A stretch of 64,000 nt of DNA from Echinometra lucunter. Lineage: Eukaryota; Echinodermata; Echinoidea; Camarodonta; Echinometridae. The stretch is from positions 2,888,541-2,952,540 of the forward strand of contig CM057160.1 in assembly GCA_029962745.1 (NCBI GenBank), written 5' to 3'. The notes beneath the pieces were generated by a model that did no database searches, was not told the origin of the DNA, and saw nothing but the letters and a program-made list of their open reading frames with translations. A program made the position numbers and the translations under genes. Below, piece after piece: positions 12,565 to 24,900 of this stretch. Each line of letters begins with the position of its first letter. Position 1 is the first letter of the stretch.

Positions 12565-13009
12565 GTCCAAACCTTACTTGTTTGGGAACCTCTGTCTAAT
12601 TTCACTAGCAAAGCAAGCATATGATGATATGTGGAGATGCCACTACAACCATTCCATTATTTTTTCACAGTGGCTAGCAAGCTCTCTTCTTTGCTATAAT
12701 TCTATTCTAGCTCTGTACCTCTGAGAACTCCCTTGAAATGCACAAAATATGTCTGTGGTTGCGAGACTAGTCATTGTTAGCAGCTGTGTCAACTACAGCA
12801 GTCTCGCAATCACAGACCAGGGATTTGAGACTTAGTCCTAACTCCTACACAGACCTGTTCAGGCCTCTGTGATTAAAGGCTACCGGAAAAAAAAAAAAAA
12901 AATCAGCGGGTACAACCCCCTCCCCCCCCCCCCCCCCCCCTGCTTGGAATGATGAAAATTCACAAAACACAATACAGACATCACATGTAGTGTATGAACT
13001 GTCTGACTG

Positions 13010-13047
13010 TAATAATATTAATAATAATAATAATGATGATAATAATG

Positions 13048-13094
<47 letters not shown>

Positions 13095-13400
13095 TAATAA
13101 TGATAATAATAATAATGATAATGATAATAATGATATTAATGATAATAATGATAATAATAATAATTATAATAAAAAAAATATATGTATGTCTTGTTTACAC
13201 AGGGTAGCCCCTTCAGTACTATGTACTGTTCTCCCAGAGGGCCCTGCAAGAATATTATTACCCTGGCTTTAGCTCGAGCAACCATAGCGCTTCATGCATT
13301 CAAGGAATAAATCCTACCAGGTACCCATTTACTACACCTGGGTCGAGTGTGGCAAATGTAGATAAATGTCTTGCTAAAGGACTTCAGTGCTGTATCCATA
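13010..13400 (-). mobile_element. tRNA-SINE-family unit with (ATT)n tail
   Basis: On the minus strand, a SINE body at about 13400-13215 (with TCTACATTTGCCACACTCGA and GGGTACCTGGTAGGAT) runs into a long ATT/ATC trinucleotide tract at 13170-13015. The body matches the unit at 57385-57570, which keeps the tRNA-like head. The trinucleotide tract is therefore best read as the SINE tail. Confidence 0.65.
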
Positions 13401-14082
13401 AATACATCATAGAGTAAAACAGTTCTGCTAATTTGAATGGTCAGAGACCAATGATATTAGGTAAGCTGGATCCAGTAGTGGAATTCTGTTGAATTGTCAA
13501 AATAGAGTCTGTGATAAGTTGATAGCAGACTATTCCCATTTGTACTTTGCCACAATTATTTCTTTTTTCAATTAGACTGGCCTCCTTACTTATCAGTGAC
13601 CTGAAAATGACCTTCCGCCTTCCAAGTTCAAGGGCCATCGTTCCTGTACTGTTGATCAAGGCCATTGAGTTTTGTCCGATGTCATTAACTACATTGGATA
13701 GAATCATGTACATGTATACTTAGGGCAGTCCTCTAAATATCCTTATAAGATGCTTGTAAATAATTATTTACAATAACTGCCATACATGTACATCATTCAA
13801 AAGCTTAGAGTCCAAGCTTTCAAAGTATGTTAAAATGTGAAAATTTCCAACTTATTGGTCATTTTGTGGTGGACGGTCAATTGCAATGATCTAAATTACC
13901 TTCTTCCACATATTTCTAATAGTAACTTTCATTTAATTAAATCTCTTCCCGCTGTAAAAGTACTGGAATTTTTTTTTTTGTTATTTTTTTTTTCATGTAC
14001 TTGTTACAAATGTCTTATTTTGTTACTTCGCTATTGCATTAGGACAACAAAATGATTTTTCTCAAATGGTTCTTTCTAACAG
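13401..14082. other. Intron or 5' flank of GOGAT, no gene seen
   Basis: About 13795-13880 shares a dispersed sequence with 24450-24545 (AAAAGCTTAGAGTC...CAAGCTTTCAAA then TTTCCAACTTATTGGT). The stretch ends in a pyrimidine tract and AG (TTCTTTCTAACAG, 14070-14082), a credible splice acceptor for the first coding exon of GOGAT. The upstream exon was not identified. Confidence 0.5.
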
Positions 14083-14103
14083 GTCAGTCATCCGCTGATC
14101 AGG

Positions 14104-17100
14104 ATGGCGTTACCAAAGTTGGACATTCAGACTGGCCTACCCCCAGCCCAGGGACTGTATAACCCAGAGTATGAAAGGGATGCCTGTGGGGTGGGGTTTA
14201 TTGTCAACATCAAGGGAGAACAGACAAACAAGGTAAGAGAATATGAAGGGCATTGTGGAGGGAGGGAAGGGGGGGGGGGGGGAGGGAGGGATGGAGGGGG
14301 GGGGGGGACTTTTAGACTGGCCTACCACTAGTCCAGGGGTTGTATAACCCAGAGTATGAAAGGGATGCCTGTGGGGTGGGGTTCATTGTCAAAATCAAGG
14401 GTGAACAGTCAAACAAGGTAAGAAAGAATATGACGTGTGGGGGGGGGGGGGGGAGCGGCATCTACACCCCAGGGACTGTATAGCCCTCAGAAATGAGAAC
14501 GATGTGTGTAGACTGCATTTAAAGCCATTCCAAACAAAATAAGGATTTATATTAAGATCAGCAATAGGAGAGGCAAGAAAAAGAAAATTTAAATCAAGGG
14601 GAGAAAAAACATGAAATGATTCTCAGAATAACATTGACTGGTGTAACGTACTCTCCTGGTTGGAAATGGCCTTCGATCCAGTTACTAGAGATTACTATGT
14701 GACTGCCACTCCAGATGTATGATATCCAGTACAGTGCACCTTGCACTGTTTGAATATTTAAGGGTTTGCTCATGAGATGGTGGCCTTTGATGTGAAAGTA
14801 ATACTTGTTTTCATTATGGGTCCTCAGAAGTGACAATGGGCTTATATTTGATTGTGGAGGTTACTGCATGTAGGACTCCAGATAACGTTTCTGAGAGTAG
14901 ATATCTAGGCCTACGTGTATGTATGCATGGCTAGTGGGTATTGAGGTCAAGTACATGTTTGCCCCCAGAGGTCAGTCCAAATGCATTCCATCCCTGTAGT
15001 AATTGGAGGGAAGCTATCAAGATTAATTGCAGTGCACCATTGTCAAGTCTATTGTGGGAATCTATTGTGCAGTTTTTGTGCCCACTATCAATTTGCTTTT
15101 TTTTTTTTTTTTTTTGGAATACCTGGGCAGTCTTTTATAGTATTATCAGGTCAAGGGGGGGGGGGGGGGGCAGTAATTGATCCTTGTCTTACTTTTATTC
15201 TAGCGTATTTACTATTTAAGGTTGTGTTGGGATGTCTAAGACAGGTTAACCCATAACAGTACAGAGCTTTCTTGAGGTTTAAATTAATCATCTTCAATCT
15301 TCAAATTGGCAATTCAAATTATTTTCTTTCATGCTTACATAGCTTGAAGAAAATAAATATGGATATAACATAAACCATAATGAAATATAATTGTAAAATT
15401 GAATCAGAAATTGCCAATTTGAACACAGAAATAGTGATTATATATTATTCACTGCATTGCCAATTTAAAGAGTTTAATGATTCGTTACACTTAAACTGCT
15501 CTAATTCGAGAATGCCACACCATACAGCGATGGGAATGGGCTCAAATTTGTCAGTGCATTTTTCTCTTTCTGCTCATGTATGATATGTACTGCCCAATAT
15601 TCTGGACCAACAGATACTGCAAAAACATCTCTTAAAGGTGACACTGTACCTCTCTGGGTTAAGGAAGGACAACAACAATAACAGTAACAATAACAACAAC
15701 AATAAAAAAAGGATCAACAACAAAATCGAATAGAGAAAGTGAGAAAGATTTCAACTGATTACACTTTCACTGCAGGAGATATGCTGAACTGTAAGCTTAT
15801 GGATTATTTGTAGAATTAAACAATATGAAAATTAAGTGATTATAACCTGCTAGTATCATTATAAAAAAGAAAGAAAGAAAGGAAATACACACTCCATCAG
15901 CTAGAAACCTCATTGCTCTAAGCAGACAAATTGTCCAATTTTCTTTGACATGCTGCACATGCTTTTTCTTGTTGTTCTTTTTTCAGATCATAAAGGATGC
16001 ACAGACCATCCTATGTCGTATGAAGCATCGTGGGGCTACCGGAGGGGATAATGACACAGGAGATGGGGCTGGTGTTATGACAGGCATACCTCACAAACTC
16101 TATGCACGCATACTCAGGTAGGTCAGCGAACTCGGTTGAGAGAGAGATAGAGAAAAAAAAGAGAGAATGTGTGTATGAATGGTCTTTTAGATTTACTAGT
16201 TTTAAAATGAGAAATTACCAACCATTTCCAAGTTTCCTTTGCACAAGCGAGGATAGTGCAAAAATATGTGGAAGTCTTATAAATTATATTGTGGGGATTC
16301 TTTGATCATGAGAAAAGGAGATGGAGGCAGGATCTACACTGACAGTTCACAGAGGAATGTTTGGATGTTTGAGAAAGAGAGAGAGAAAGAAAGAGAGGGG
16401 AGGGTGGGGGGGGGGGGAGGGATGGAGAGAGATGAAGAAAGGATGGGAAGGGGAGCGAGGAAACATCACCTAATGTCTGAGAGTGACTCCACAATCCACA
16501 TTGTGGCTATAGCTAGCCTAATAATTTGAAATTAAAAATTTTTATCATATTTTTAATGTACCTCATATACATGTGAGAAATTTCGATAATTTGTTGTTTA
16601 TAAAGTTTATAAAGCTTATTGTAGGCATTTTATGGACCTGAATGCAATAAGCTCAGTCTGAATAGCGATTTCCCTTTGAAACGAATGGATGTAGTACCCC
16701 ACTTCATTTGAAATACGTACCCCAATGCTAGTATTTCACATCCCTTACCTGTAAACAATACATCGGCTTATCCTCATCGCTAGACACTGGAGGCAGTACT
16801 GTCTCCAGAGAGGGGAGATGCAATCCATCCTCAGCCTGCCCCCAAGTTACCCTGGAATAGCTGTGCCACGTCATTCACTTATCTATTCCCATGTATCCTG
16901 TTGTCTGAAGGTGACATACATATACACATGTAGCACTTCAGGCCATCTACCTCAGCTTCTGTCTCTTTCTCTCATCTTCTACCAGATCTCTCTCTTTACT
17001 TCCATATACGGATAACCACCCCCTGTCACTGCCCTCCCCTTTCACCCTTCACCCCTCCCCTTTCACCCTTCACCCCTCCCCTCTCCCCCTTTTCCTCCCA

Positions 17101-18873
17101 TTCCTCTCTTATTATCGGCACATTACTGGTATTCTCCCTTGATTTCTCTCTCTCCCCCTCCCTCCCTCTCTTTATTTCTCTTTTCCCTTTGTTTTAATCC
17201 CTATCTCCTCTTTCCTTTTCTCTGCCTCCCTCTCTGCCTCCAACTCTCCCTCCCCCCCCCCCCCCCCCTCCCTCCCTCTCTCGCTCTGCCCTCCCTCTGT
17301 CTCTGGGCCTCTTCCTACCTTCTCCCCCTGTCTTGTGTCTTCCCTCTCCCTACTCCATTCTCCTTGCCTCTCCTCTCTCTTTCTTCCTCTCTTTGTTGTA
17401 TTTCTCGTTTTCCTTCTCTCTCCCTGCCTGTCCCCGTGCGAATGGGTCAATCCTGAATGACAAATGAAGGTTAAGTGAGGGTAGAATTCCAATTGAAAGA
17501 GAATTTTACTGGAGTACTTTGTGCTTCGGGTAGATCACACTGAAACAAAAGGAAATCTGGATATGTAATTCTGCTCTATTGTTTTATGTTGTAATAGTCA
17601 TACGATTAAACTGTTTCAGAGCAATGGGGAAAAGGTTGTGTTATAGACAGGCCTAGGAGGTCCCTTATGCAGCTCCAAAAATCAACTTACATTCATAGCT
17701 TGTCATATTATTTGTAGAAGTAGATGATTCAGATCTACCCTCAAAATAACAAAATTGTAAACTTCTTGTTAATGGGGAAAAATGAAAAATAAATTTCAAA
17801 TTGAATTAATGATGCACCTACATGAAGGGACATATTTTCGAATTCATGGATATTTAGTACATGTCTAGGAATTTATCCCAGCGAACACAAATACAGCGTT
17901 ATAGGCAACGCACACCACGTATGCACCCAAACCCATATGCACTAATCCGGACACATTTCCTTGTGCGGACACTCATCTATTCAACATTTGAATTCAAACT
18001 GTTGTAACAATGCAAAGGTATTGGGGATAGTTTTTCATTTCTTTTAAGTTGCAAAGCCTATATTTCATACAAATGATCAGTAATACAGTATGGCATACTG
18101 CTCAACCTTCATAAGTTTCATGATGTGTCCAAAAATTGCAAATGGGATCCCCTACCTTTAACCCATTCGTGACAGGAATTATTTAAAGCCTTATTTGATC
18201 AGCTTTTATTCTTCAAGTTGGCAACACCAACATTTTTCTTTTATTGCTACATTTTTCTCATAAAACATCATGTATCTGAAATAAATATAAATTGACAGAA
18301 TGTATGATGAGAAGTCATAAAGTTGCCAATTTGCAGGGAAAAACGGTAATTTTAACATTTTCATTGCATTGCCAATTTTATGCTTTTTTCTTTAAAAAAT
18401 TAGAATTTTCTGCTCTTTCTGCTCATGTATTTGGTATGATTTTTAGGCTCTGCATCAAAAGTTATTAGACCAAACCACAAAATGTGGACCCTCTGTCACG
18501 AATGGGTTAAATTAAATAGTAATTGAAAACTGGTGTATACCCTGTGGATTTGAAATCTTCAAATATGATAAGACATCAGCTCATGTGATAATAGCACATG
18601 CACTGCACACAAAAATGTGTATGTTCAGGCTGAATTCTCTGGCTACATGAAGGTAATTGAAGAGTAGTCCTTTTCAAGGGGCATTTCTACTTGAAGGACA
18701 TTCTTCCAAAATGATATCAAGACTGAGAAAGCTCACCAATAGTCTGTCTGTTGCTTCCTCCCATAACTCAGCCTTCTTATGAAAATATACTAGAATTGGT
18801 TTTTTTTTTTTCATTAATGAATTTATTAAATTTCCACCAAATTCATTAAAATAAAAGTGTACAAAATTAACAT

Positions 18874-18908
<35 letters not shown>

Positions 18909-21900
18909 CGTCGTAAAGTGGGGGGGGGGATAACAAAAGTATAATTACTTATCGAGGTATGGAATTTATATTGACTGTCATTCAGAATTCCTCACTAATT
19001 TAGACTTCTTTTCATTTGGGCATCCACATCAGTGGGGGGGGGGGGGGACTGTATTTTTGGCCCTTTATTTTACATTTTGGGAGACAATTAATTGCCTGAA
19101 TATGGGGGCAGGGCCCATGACCATGAGTACTGGACCCCTGTTAATAATTTTAGTGATTATTTCTGTTTAAGTAAGGACATGGACATATTCAAAACAAATT
19201 TTAATATTTTATACCTCACCTCACCTCACCTGGCTAAGTTCATCCACTGCTGGATGTAGCCCTCTTCATGATTCCTCCACATCTTCCTGTACTTGGCCAG
19301 TCTTGTCCACTTGCTACCCACATGCTGTAATATCGTCCCGCCATCGAGGTTTCTGTCTCCCTCTAGATCTATTTCCATATCTTAGTATCCATTCTGTAGC
19401 CCCCTTTGATCATCTATCATCTTTTCTTCTGATTAGATGTCCTGATCATCTCCATTTTGCTTCTTTCACTTTTTCACTTTTTGTACCATATTTTTCAAAT
19501 ATTTTCAGAGAAGATCAGCTGATAGAGCTTCCAGAGCCAGGACATTATGCTACTGGCATCTTCTTTCTGGACTCCAATACAGCCAGCCACTGTGAGAAAA
19601 AGTTTGAAGAACTTGCCATTGAGTGTAATCTAAAGGTGAGACATTATAAATGCGTGAAAGTTATAATTCATTCGGTCTTAGTTCAATGAGTCAACATTAT
19701 AAATCCAAAACCGAAACTTACTGTTGGTTGTTTCCCACTACGTTTTGGTGGGATACACCCATCATTGACAGGCGGTAAAGTGAGACCGGGTGAGACTGAG
19801 ACATAATACTCGCAATAGTGATATCAAAGTGTGGAGTGGGAGAATTAGCATTGTTGGACACTTTTAAGGTCTTTTTTCTATTTTAATATGATTTTTTTGA
19901 AGGGTTAACTAGTTTAACCACACATTATTGTCAATCACATTAAGTGATTTCATGCACTGCAGGCAGTTGACAGAAATGTACCAGTGGCCCAACATATGCT
20001 CCGGCGACACTTTCTCCAGGCTTTATTTCTTCAAAGGGACACGATTAGGGTCAGGGTTGCAGTAGGGTGTTTTGGTCAGGCTTTGGGTTAGGGTTAGGGT
20101 TTTGCATAGCCATTTGTCCAGGGTTAAAGCTCAGTATTCAGTAAGTACCAAACTGATTCACAGCGATTGTCACTGGAACATATTTTGTGGATTCGACAGA
20201 AATATCACAAACTGAATACATGTAGGCAGAAAACATTCTATGAATGGCAAAATCTGTTTCCAATTCAATGCAATATCTTTCCTGTCCATATCAATGAAAA
20301 ATTTGTTTTGTTTCCATGCAAGTACATGTATAAATTCACAAGGGATGAGAAGTGGGATAAAGCAAAACAGTCGTACTTTATGTCTATCAAAATAGAAGAG
20401 GTGTATTCTGGTGAATGCTGGTATTGTCAATAAGCTTGTGGAATGATGTTGGGGAAAAGAAAAAGGAAAAAGAGAGAGAGAGAGAGAGAGAGAGAAAAGA
20501 GAAATACATGTGCAGTCACATGAACTTAATGCAACTTTAAATGTCTTTTTCTTCATTTTTAATTAGGTGCTAGCATGGCATAACGTACCACATGACAAGA
20601 GTGTACTGGGTCATACTGCCAGAGCAAGGGAGCCCTTGCTGCGGCAGGTCTTTGTCACGGGTGATCAAGAGAAGGAGCTCTTTGACCAACGGGTAAGTCA
20701 TGTTGGTGTGGTCTGGCCAGTAAATGTGCGTCTGCGTGTAGAATTTGATTTTTGCAGACGTGTATCAGTCTGGGATCGAACTTTAATGCCACCATCATAA
20801 AGACTTGACTCAGACTCGAACTTAAATGCGATCACAATCAGTTTGTAGGTGAAGACAGAGCTGACTGCCGATGTTACCGCTAGACCAACTACTGCTCCAT
20901 TATATGTTTGATGTAATTAGTAATAAGCTACTGAAATCCTTCTATCTGATTGGCTGAGAGCAAATTTGTCATAGAAGTGTGGCAGTTGTTACTGATAACA
21001 AGTTTTACGAAATGGGGCCAGCTGCCCAGAGATATTTTGGAGAAACAGAAAAGTCACCAACCTCCGAAAGGACGTTTATGTTTATTGTCCATGCACTTGA
21101 AATACAGGATATGAGGATGCCATGTTTCACAAGGGTTGGAGGAAAAGATTCGTGCATGGTTTGACCATTAATGTGGAAACTGAGGACAGTTCCGCTTGAT
21201 TTGGGTCAATAATGTACAAAAACATAAACAGAGAGTGATGATGGTAACACATGGCTGTATGAGTACATAGGTTCAGGCTCTCTGCTATGTTGTTGCTTTC
21301 AAATCACGTAAATGTAAGAAAACAAAAGAAGTGAGATTAATTTGTGTTCGGATTAACCCAATAGCCAGGGAAAAAATTAATTAATTTTCTTCCAGGGCTA
21401 CTTTTTGAGCCCATCTGCCCAAATTTTCTACATTGTATTACAGTTTACATTGGACCCTATGATAATTTCAGGGGCTCTTTTTTAGTTTTCCAGGGCTCTT
21501 TTTGGCATTTCAGGGGCGAATTCGCCCCGAGCCCTCGTGTATTTTTCTCCCTGCCAATAGCAGTCATAGCTTTCTTTAAGGGCCAATTTAATCAGTTTTT
21601 CCCCTTTTCCATTTTCCTTACCCTTTCACAAGACCACCACACCTTATACCAGCACTATGGCAATTTTGTACTAGTTAGCAAAAAACCCTGTATATACATT
21701 GTAACAGGGAAAAAATTAATTATTTTTTTCCGAGGTTACTCTTTGAGCCCACCCGGCACCTAAATTTTCTACATTGTATTACAGTTTATATTGGACCCTA
21801 TGAGAATTTCAGGGGCTCTTTTTTTAGTTTTCCAGGGCTCTTTTTGGTGTTTCGGGGGCAAATTTGCCCCGAGCCCCCGTGTATTTTTTTCCCTGCATTG

Positions 21901-24900
21901 CAAATGTATGTACATTATACATGCTGATTTATACCCAGTAACAAATGAAGTTACTTTATCAGTGTATGTATAATAATAAATATCACTTGGATTCAAAAGT
22001 TAGATAAATGAATAATAAATGAAGTTCTGAAAAATATACATGTATGACCCTGTACCTTGTTTATGAAAGACAACAAATGAGAAAAGACTGTCGTGATTTT
22101 CCCAATGTTTTTTTTTTTTTTTTCAGGTAGATTAACATTTTTTCTTTTATAAGAATCTCTTTAGTATATGTTACCACTTTTAAGGATAAGTGGCCTTGAA
22201 AAGGTGAAGGTAGTTCTCTAAAGAACTTCTAGTTCTTGACCTTTGTAAGATAAAATAGAAAGACTTGTACAGAAAGGGGGTACAGGAAGGGGTTCAGAGC
22301 AATTATTTCCAATTGATTATTGTGAGACAGTGTAAAGTACATTTATGGCTTTACCTGTCTTTTATTTCAAAAGATCATCTATGATTATACTTGAAAAAGA
22401 TTTCTGATAAACCTGCTTCACAGACTGTTACACCCGTATGTACCTTTTCTGCAGATTTACCCACTTCAAGTGCATTGGTGGAGGCATCATGTATAAATTT
22501 ACATACTGTACCTTCAGAATTGCAGGATTATATCATCATCCAGTGGTGTCACTATGGGGGGGGGGGGGGGGCAGACTGTTAGTACGCCTGTATGTACCTC
22601 TTTTGCAGATTTACCCATGCACTTTAGTGCATTGGTGTAGGTACGGTACATGTACGTATACCATACTGTAAATTATGCACAGAGCCTCAGAATTGCAGGA
22701 TGATCAAAAGTGACAAGATGATGAATTGCCTTTATTGCATTTTACAATATCTAACAACTCTAGTAGAGGCTATAATTCTTTCATGGTGTCAGGTTTAAGG
22801 TCAATGCATTTGGTTGATTAAATATTTGACAGTCCTTCTTGTGGAAGGCTTATTTCACCATCATTCACTGTGAAAGCCATGGTGTGTACTGTTTATGACA
22901 TAATAGGATGGAAATGAGTTGTGTTTACAAGTTCGTGATTGCTCCTTACCCATCATTTCAAATTCTGACAACACAATGGGAGAGCACTATTAGATATAAT
23001 TTAAGAACTGTAAAGGCATAATTTTACTTGATGATATTTAAACATTAATACTTTTATGATGGGAGTAGTACCTACATGGTTAGTAAAATATTTGGCAAAT
23101 ATGCCATGATCTGTGGCTTGTTTACCATCTGTAATCAAGACATTTTTGCGCTGTACATACACATTTGATAGTCAGATATGTAAATTCTATGGTTACACAG
23201 TACCAATGTGTTGAATTCTTCATACATTTTCAAGCCACTTTAGAAAATTTCACTTTATGTGTACATTATATCCTAGAGAATGCTGTCCTTGCTGTTTGTA
23301 AAAGATTTCTCTGTAGGAAAACACATGACAAATGAAATGATGCGAGCATACATGATTACATGAATTTATAAAAGCTTTTGATTTATAAAAGCATTTAAAA
23401 AAAAGATTTTGCTATTTATTTTTTGCTATTTTTGCTGTTCATCTTATTGCCTTTTAGAGATTAAATTTCAAAAAGAATTAGCACCAAACAGACTAAAAAG
23501 CCTTTTTGTTTTGCTTGTCTGGCAATTTTCATTTGATTTTAAGAGAAAATCTGGGATACATCATTGCACTTACATATATCTCATGAAAAGGAAAAAAAAA
23601 TCATGATTTTAGCACGTGCCAGAATTCACTTATGAAACATGAAGAAGACTTTGATGAGGTCAGTAGCCATCGATAAGAAATCATAGGACAGAGTCAGAAC
23701 AAAGTCCAAGGTTCCGGTATCAATAGGTGATGAAAGAGTAAACAGTTCAGCATTAATAAAAGTGTTTAATGATTCTTGCACATATACTCGGACATGTGAG
23801 CAAGAGGAAGAAAGAGAAGGAGAAGGAACTCGCAAATAAAAATTGAGAAAAGGACAATATGTGACCCTCCACCACAAAATGGCCATTGCAATAAGTCACA
23901 ATGGGAGGTTTAGAGTAAACAGCTAAAATATCTAAGACTTGGGGTTGAAAAGTTGATTTTAGTGCTTGTTTTTTTATAAATATGTTCTGATAATTCATTT
24001 ATTGATCTGCCATCTGACCAAACTTAGGAGCCATCTGCAATGTAGAAATGTTTTTTTTCTCTGACTTTATATTAACATTTCGGGGGATTTTAAAACCTTC
24101 ACATTAACTTGCGTTTAATCCATTTACTTTGTGGCTTTGAGAATCTAATCAAGGAGAGAAGGATTTCCCTTGAAACTATTGCAAGTTCGAGCCTAATCTG
24201 GTAATACCATCATAGTCAATACTGGGAATTTTCATTCAACATTTTAGAGAAAAAAAACCCAAACAACAGGACACCAGTGTGGTACTCCTGAATGTCACTC
24301 CTCTATGTCACTCCTCTTTACAAACGAGTACACGTACTGTACATGTACATCCTGTTTTCCTTATTCAGGGGATTAACCTGTCTGACAAGTTTCCATTCTC
24401 ATTGTAATTTCAAAAGGTTTGCATGGTCTTGACAAGGCAAATTATACATCATTCAAAAGCTTAGAGTCAAAGCTTTCAAACTACATGTATGTTAAATGTA
24501 ACAATGTTTAATTTCCAACTTATTGGTTGTTTTGTGTCAGGAGGTCAACAATGAAATCTCAGTACATACATGTAGTTTGATAGTAATGAAATAATTAATG
24601 ATTGCTGCACATAAACTTTTACGTGATTTGGAGAAATTTGAAGGAAATGTAAAAGGAAAGAGCATGGGATGAGAAACAAAGTAACAGAGTGAGAAAATGA
24701 CAATGCAAATGACTGTAGGGAAGTATTGTATAAAGGAAAAAGAGGAAGGGGGCATAATACTAGTAATATGTTACTTAATTTATAGAAATTTAACCAAAAA
24801 ATGGAAATGATAAGAGTTTTGATTAATTTTTGCAGGTTTTTGCCTTGAGGAAGAGAGCTACGCATACCATTCCAAAGAAAGACCTGCGCTTCTACATCTG

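Noticed and set aside
12994..13272. Poly-Asn frame
   Set aside because: Translation of the AAT/GAT triplet tract, which is best explained as a SINE tail.
16306..17492. Pro/Ser/Leu-rich and Glu/Arg-rich open frames on both strands
   Set aside because: They follow from the purine and pyrimidine tracts of GOGAT intron 2 and show no conserved motif.
20041..20102. Ancient chromosome-end fusion
   Set aside because: Only two or three perfect telomere units with degenerate neighbours; chance or slippage is enough.
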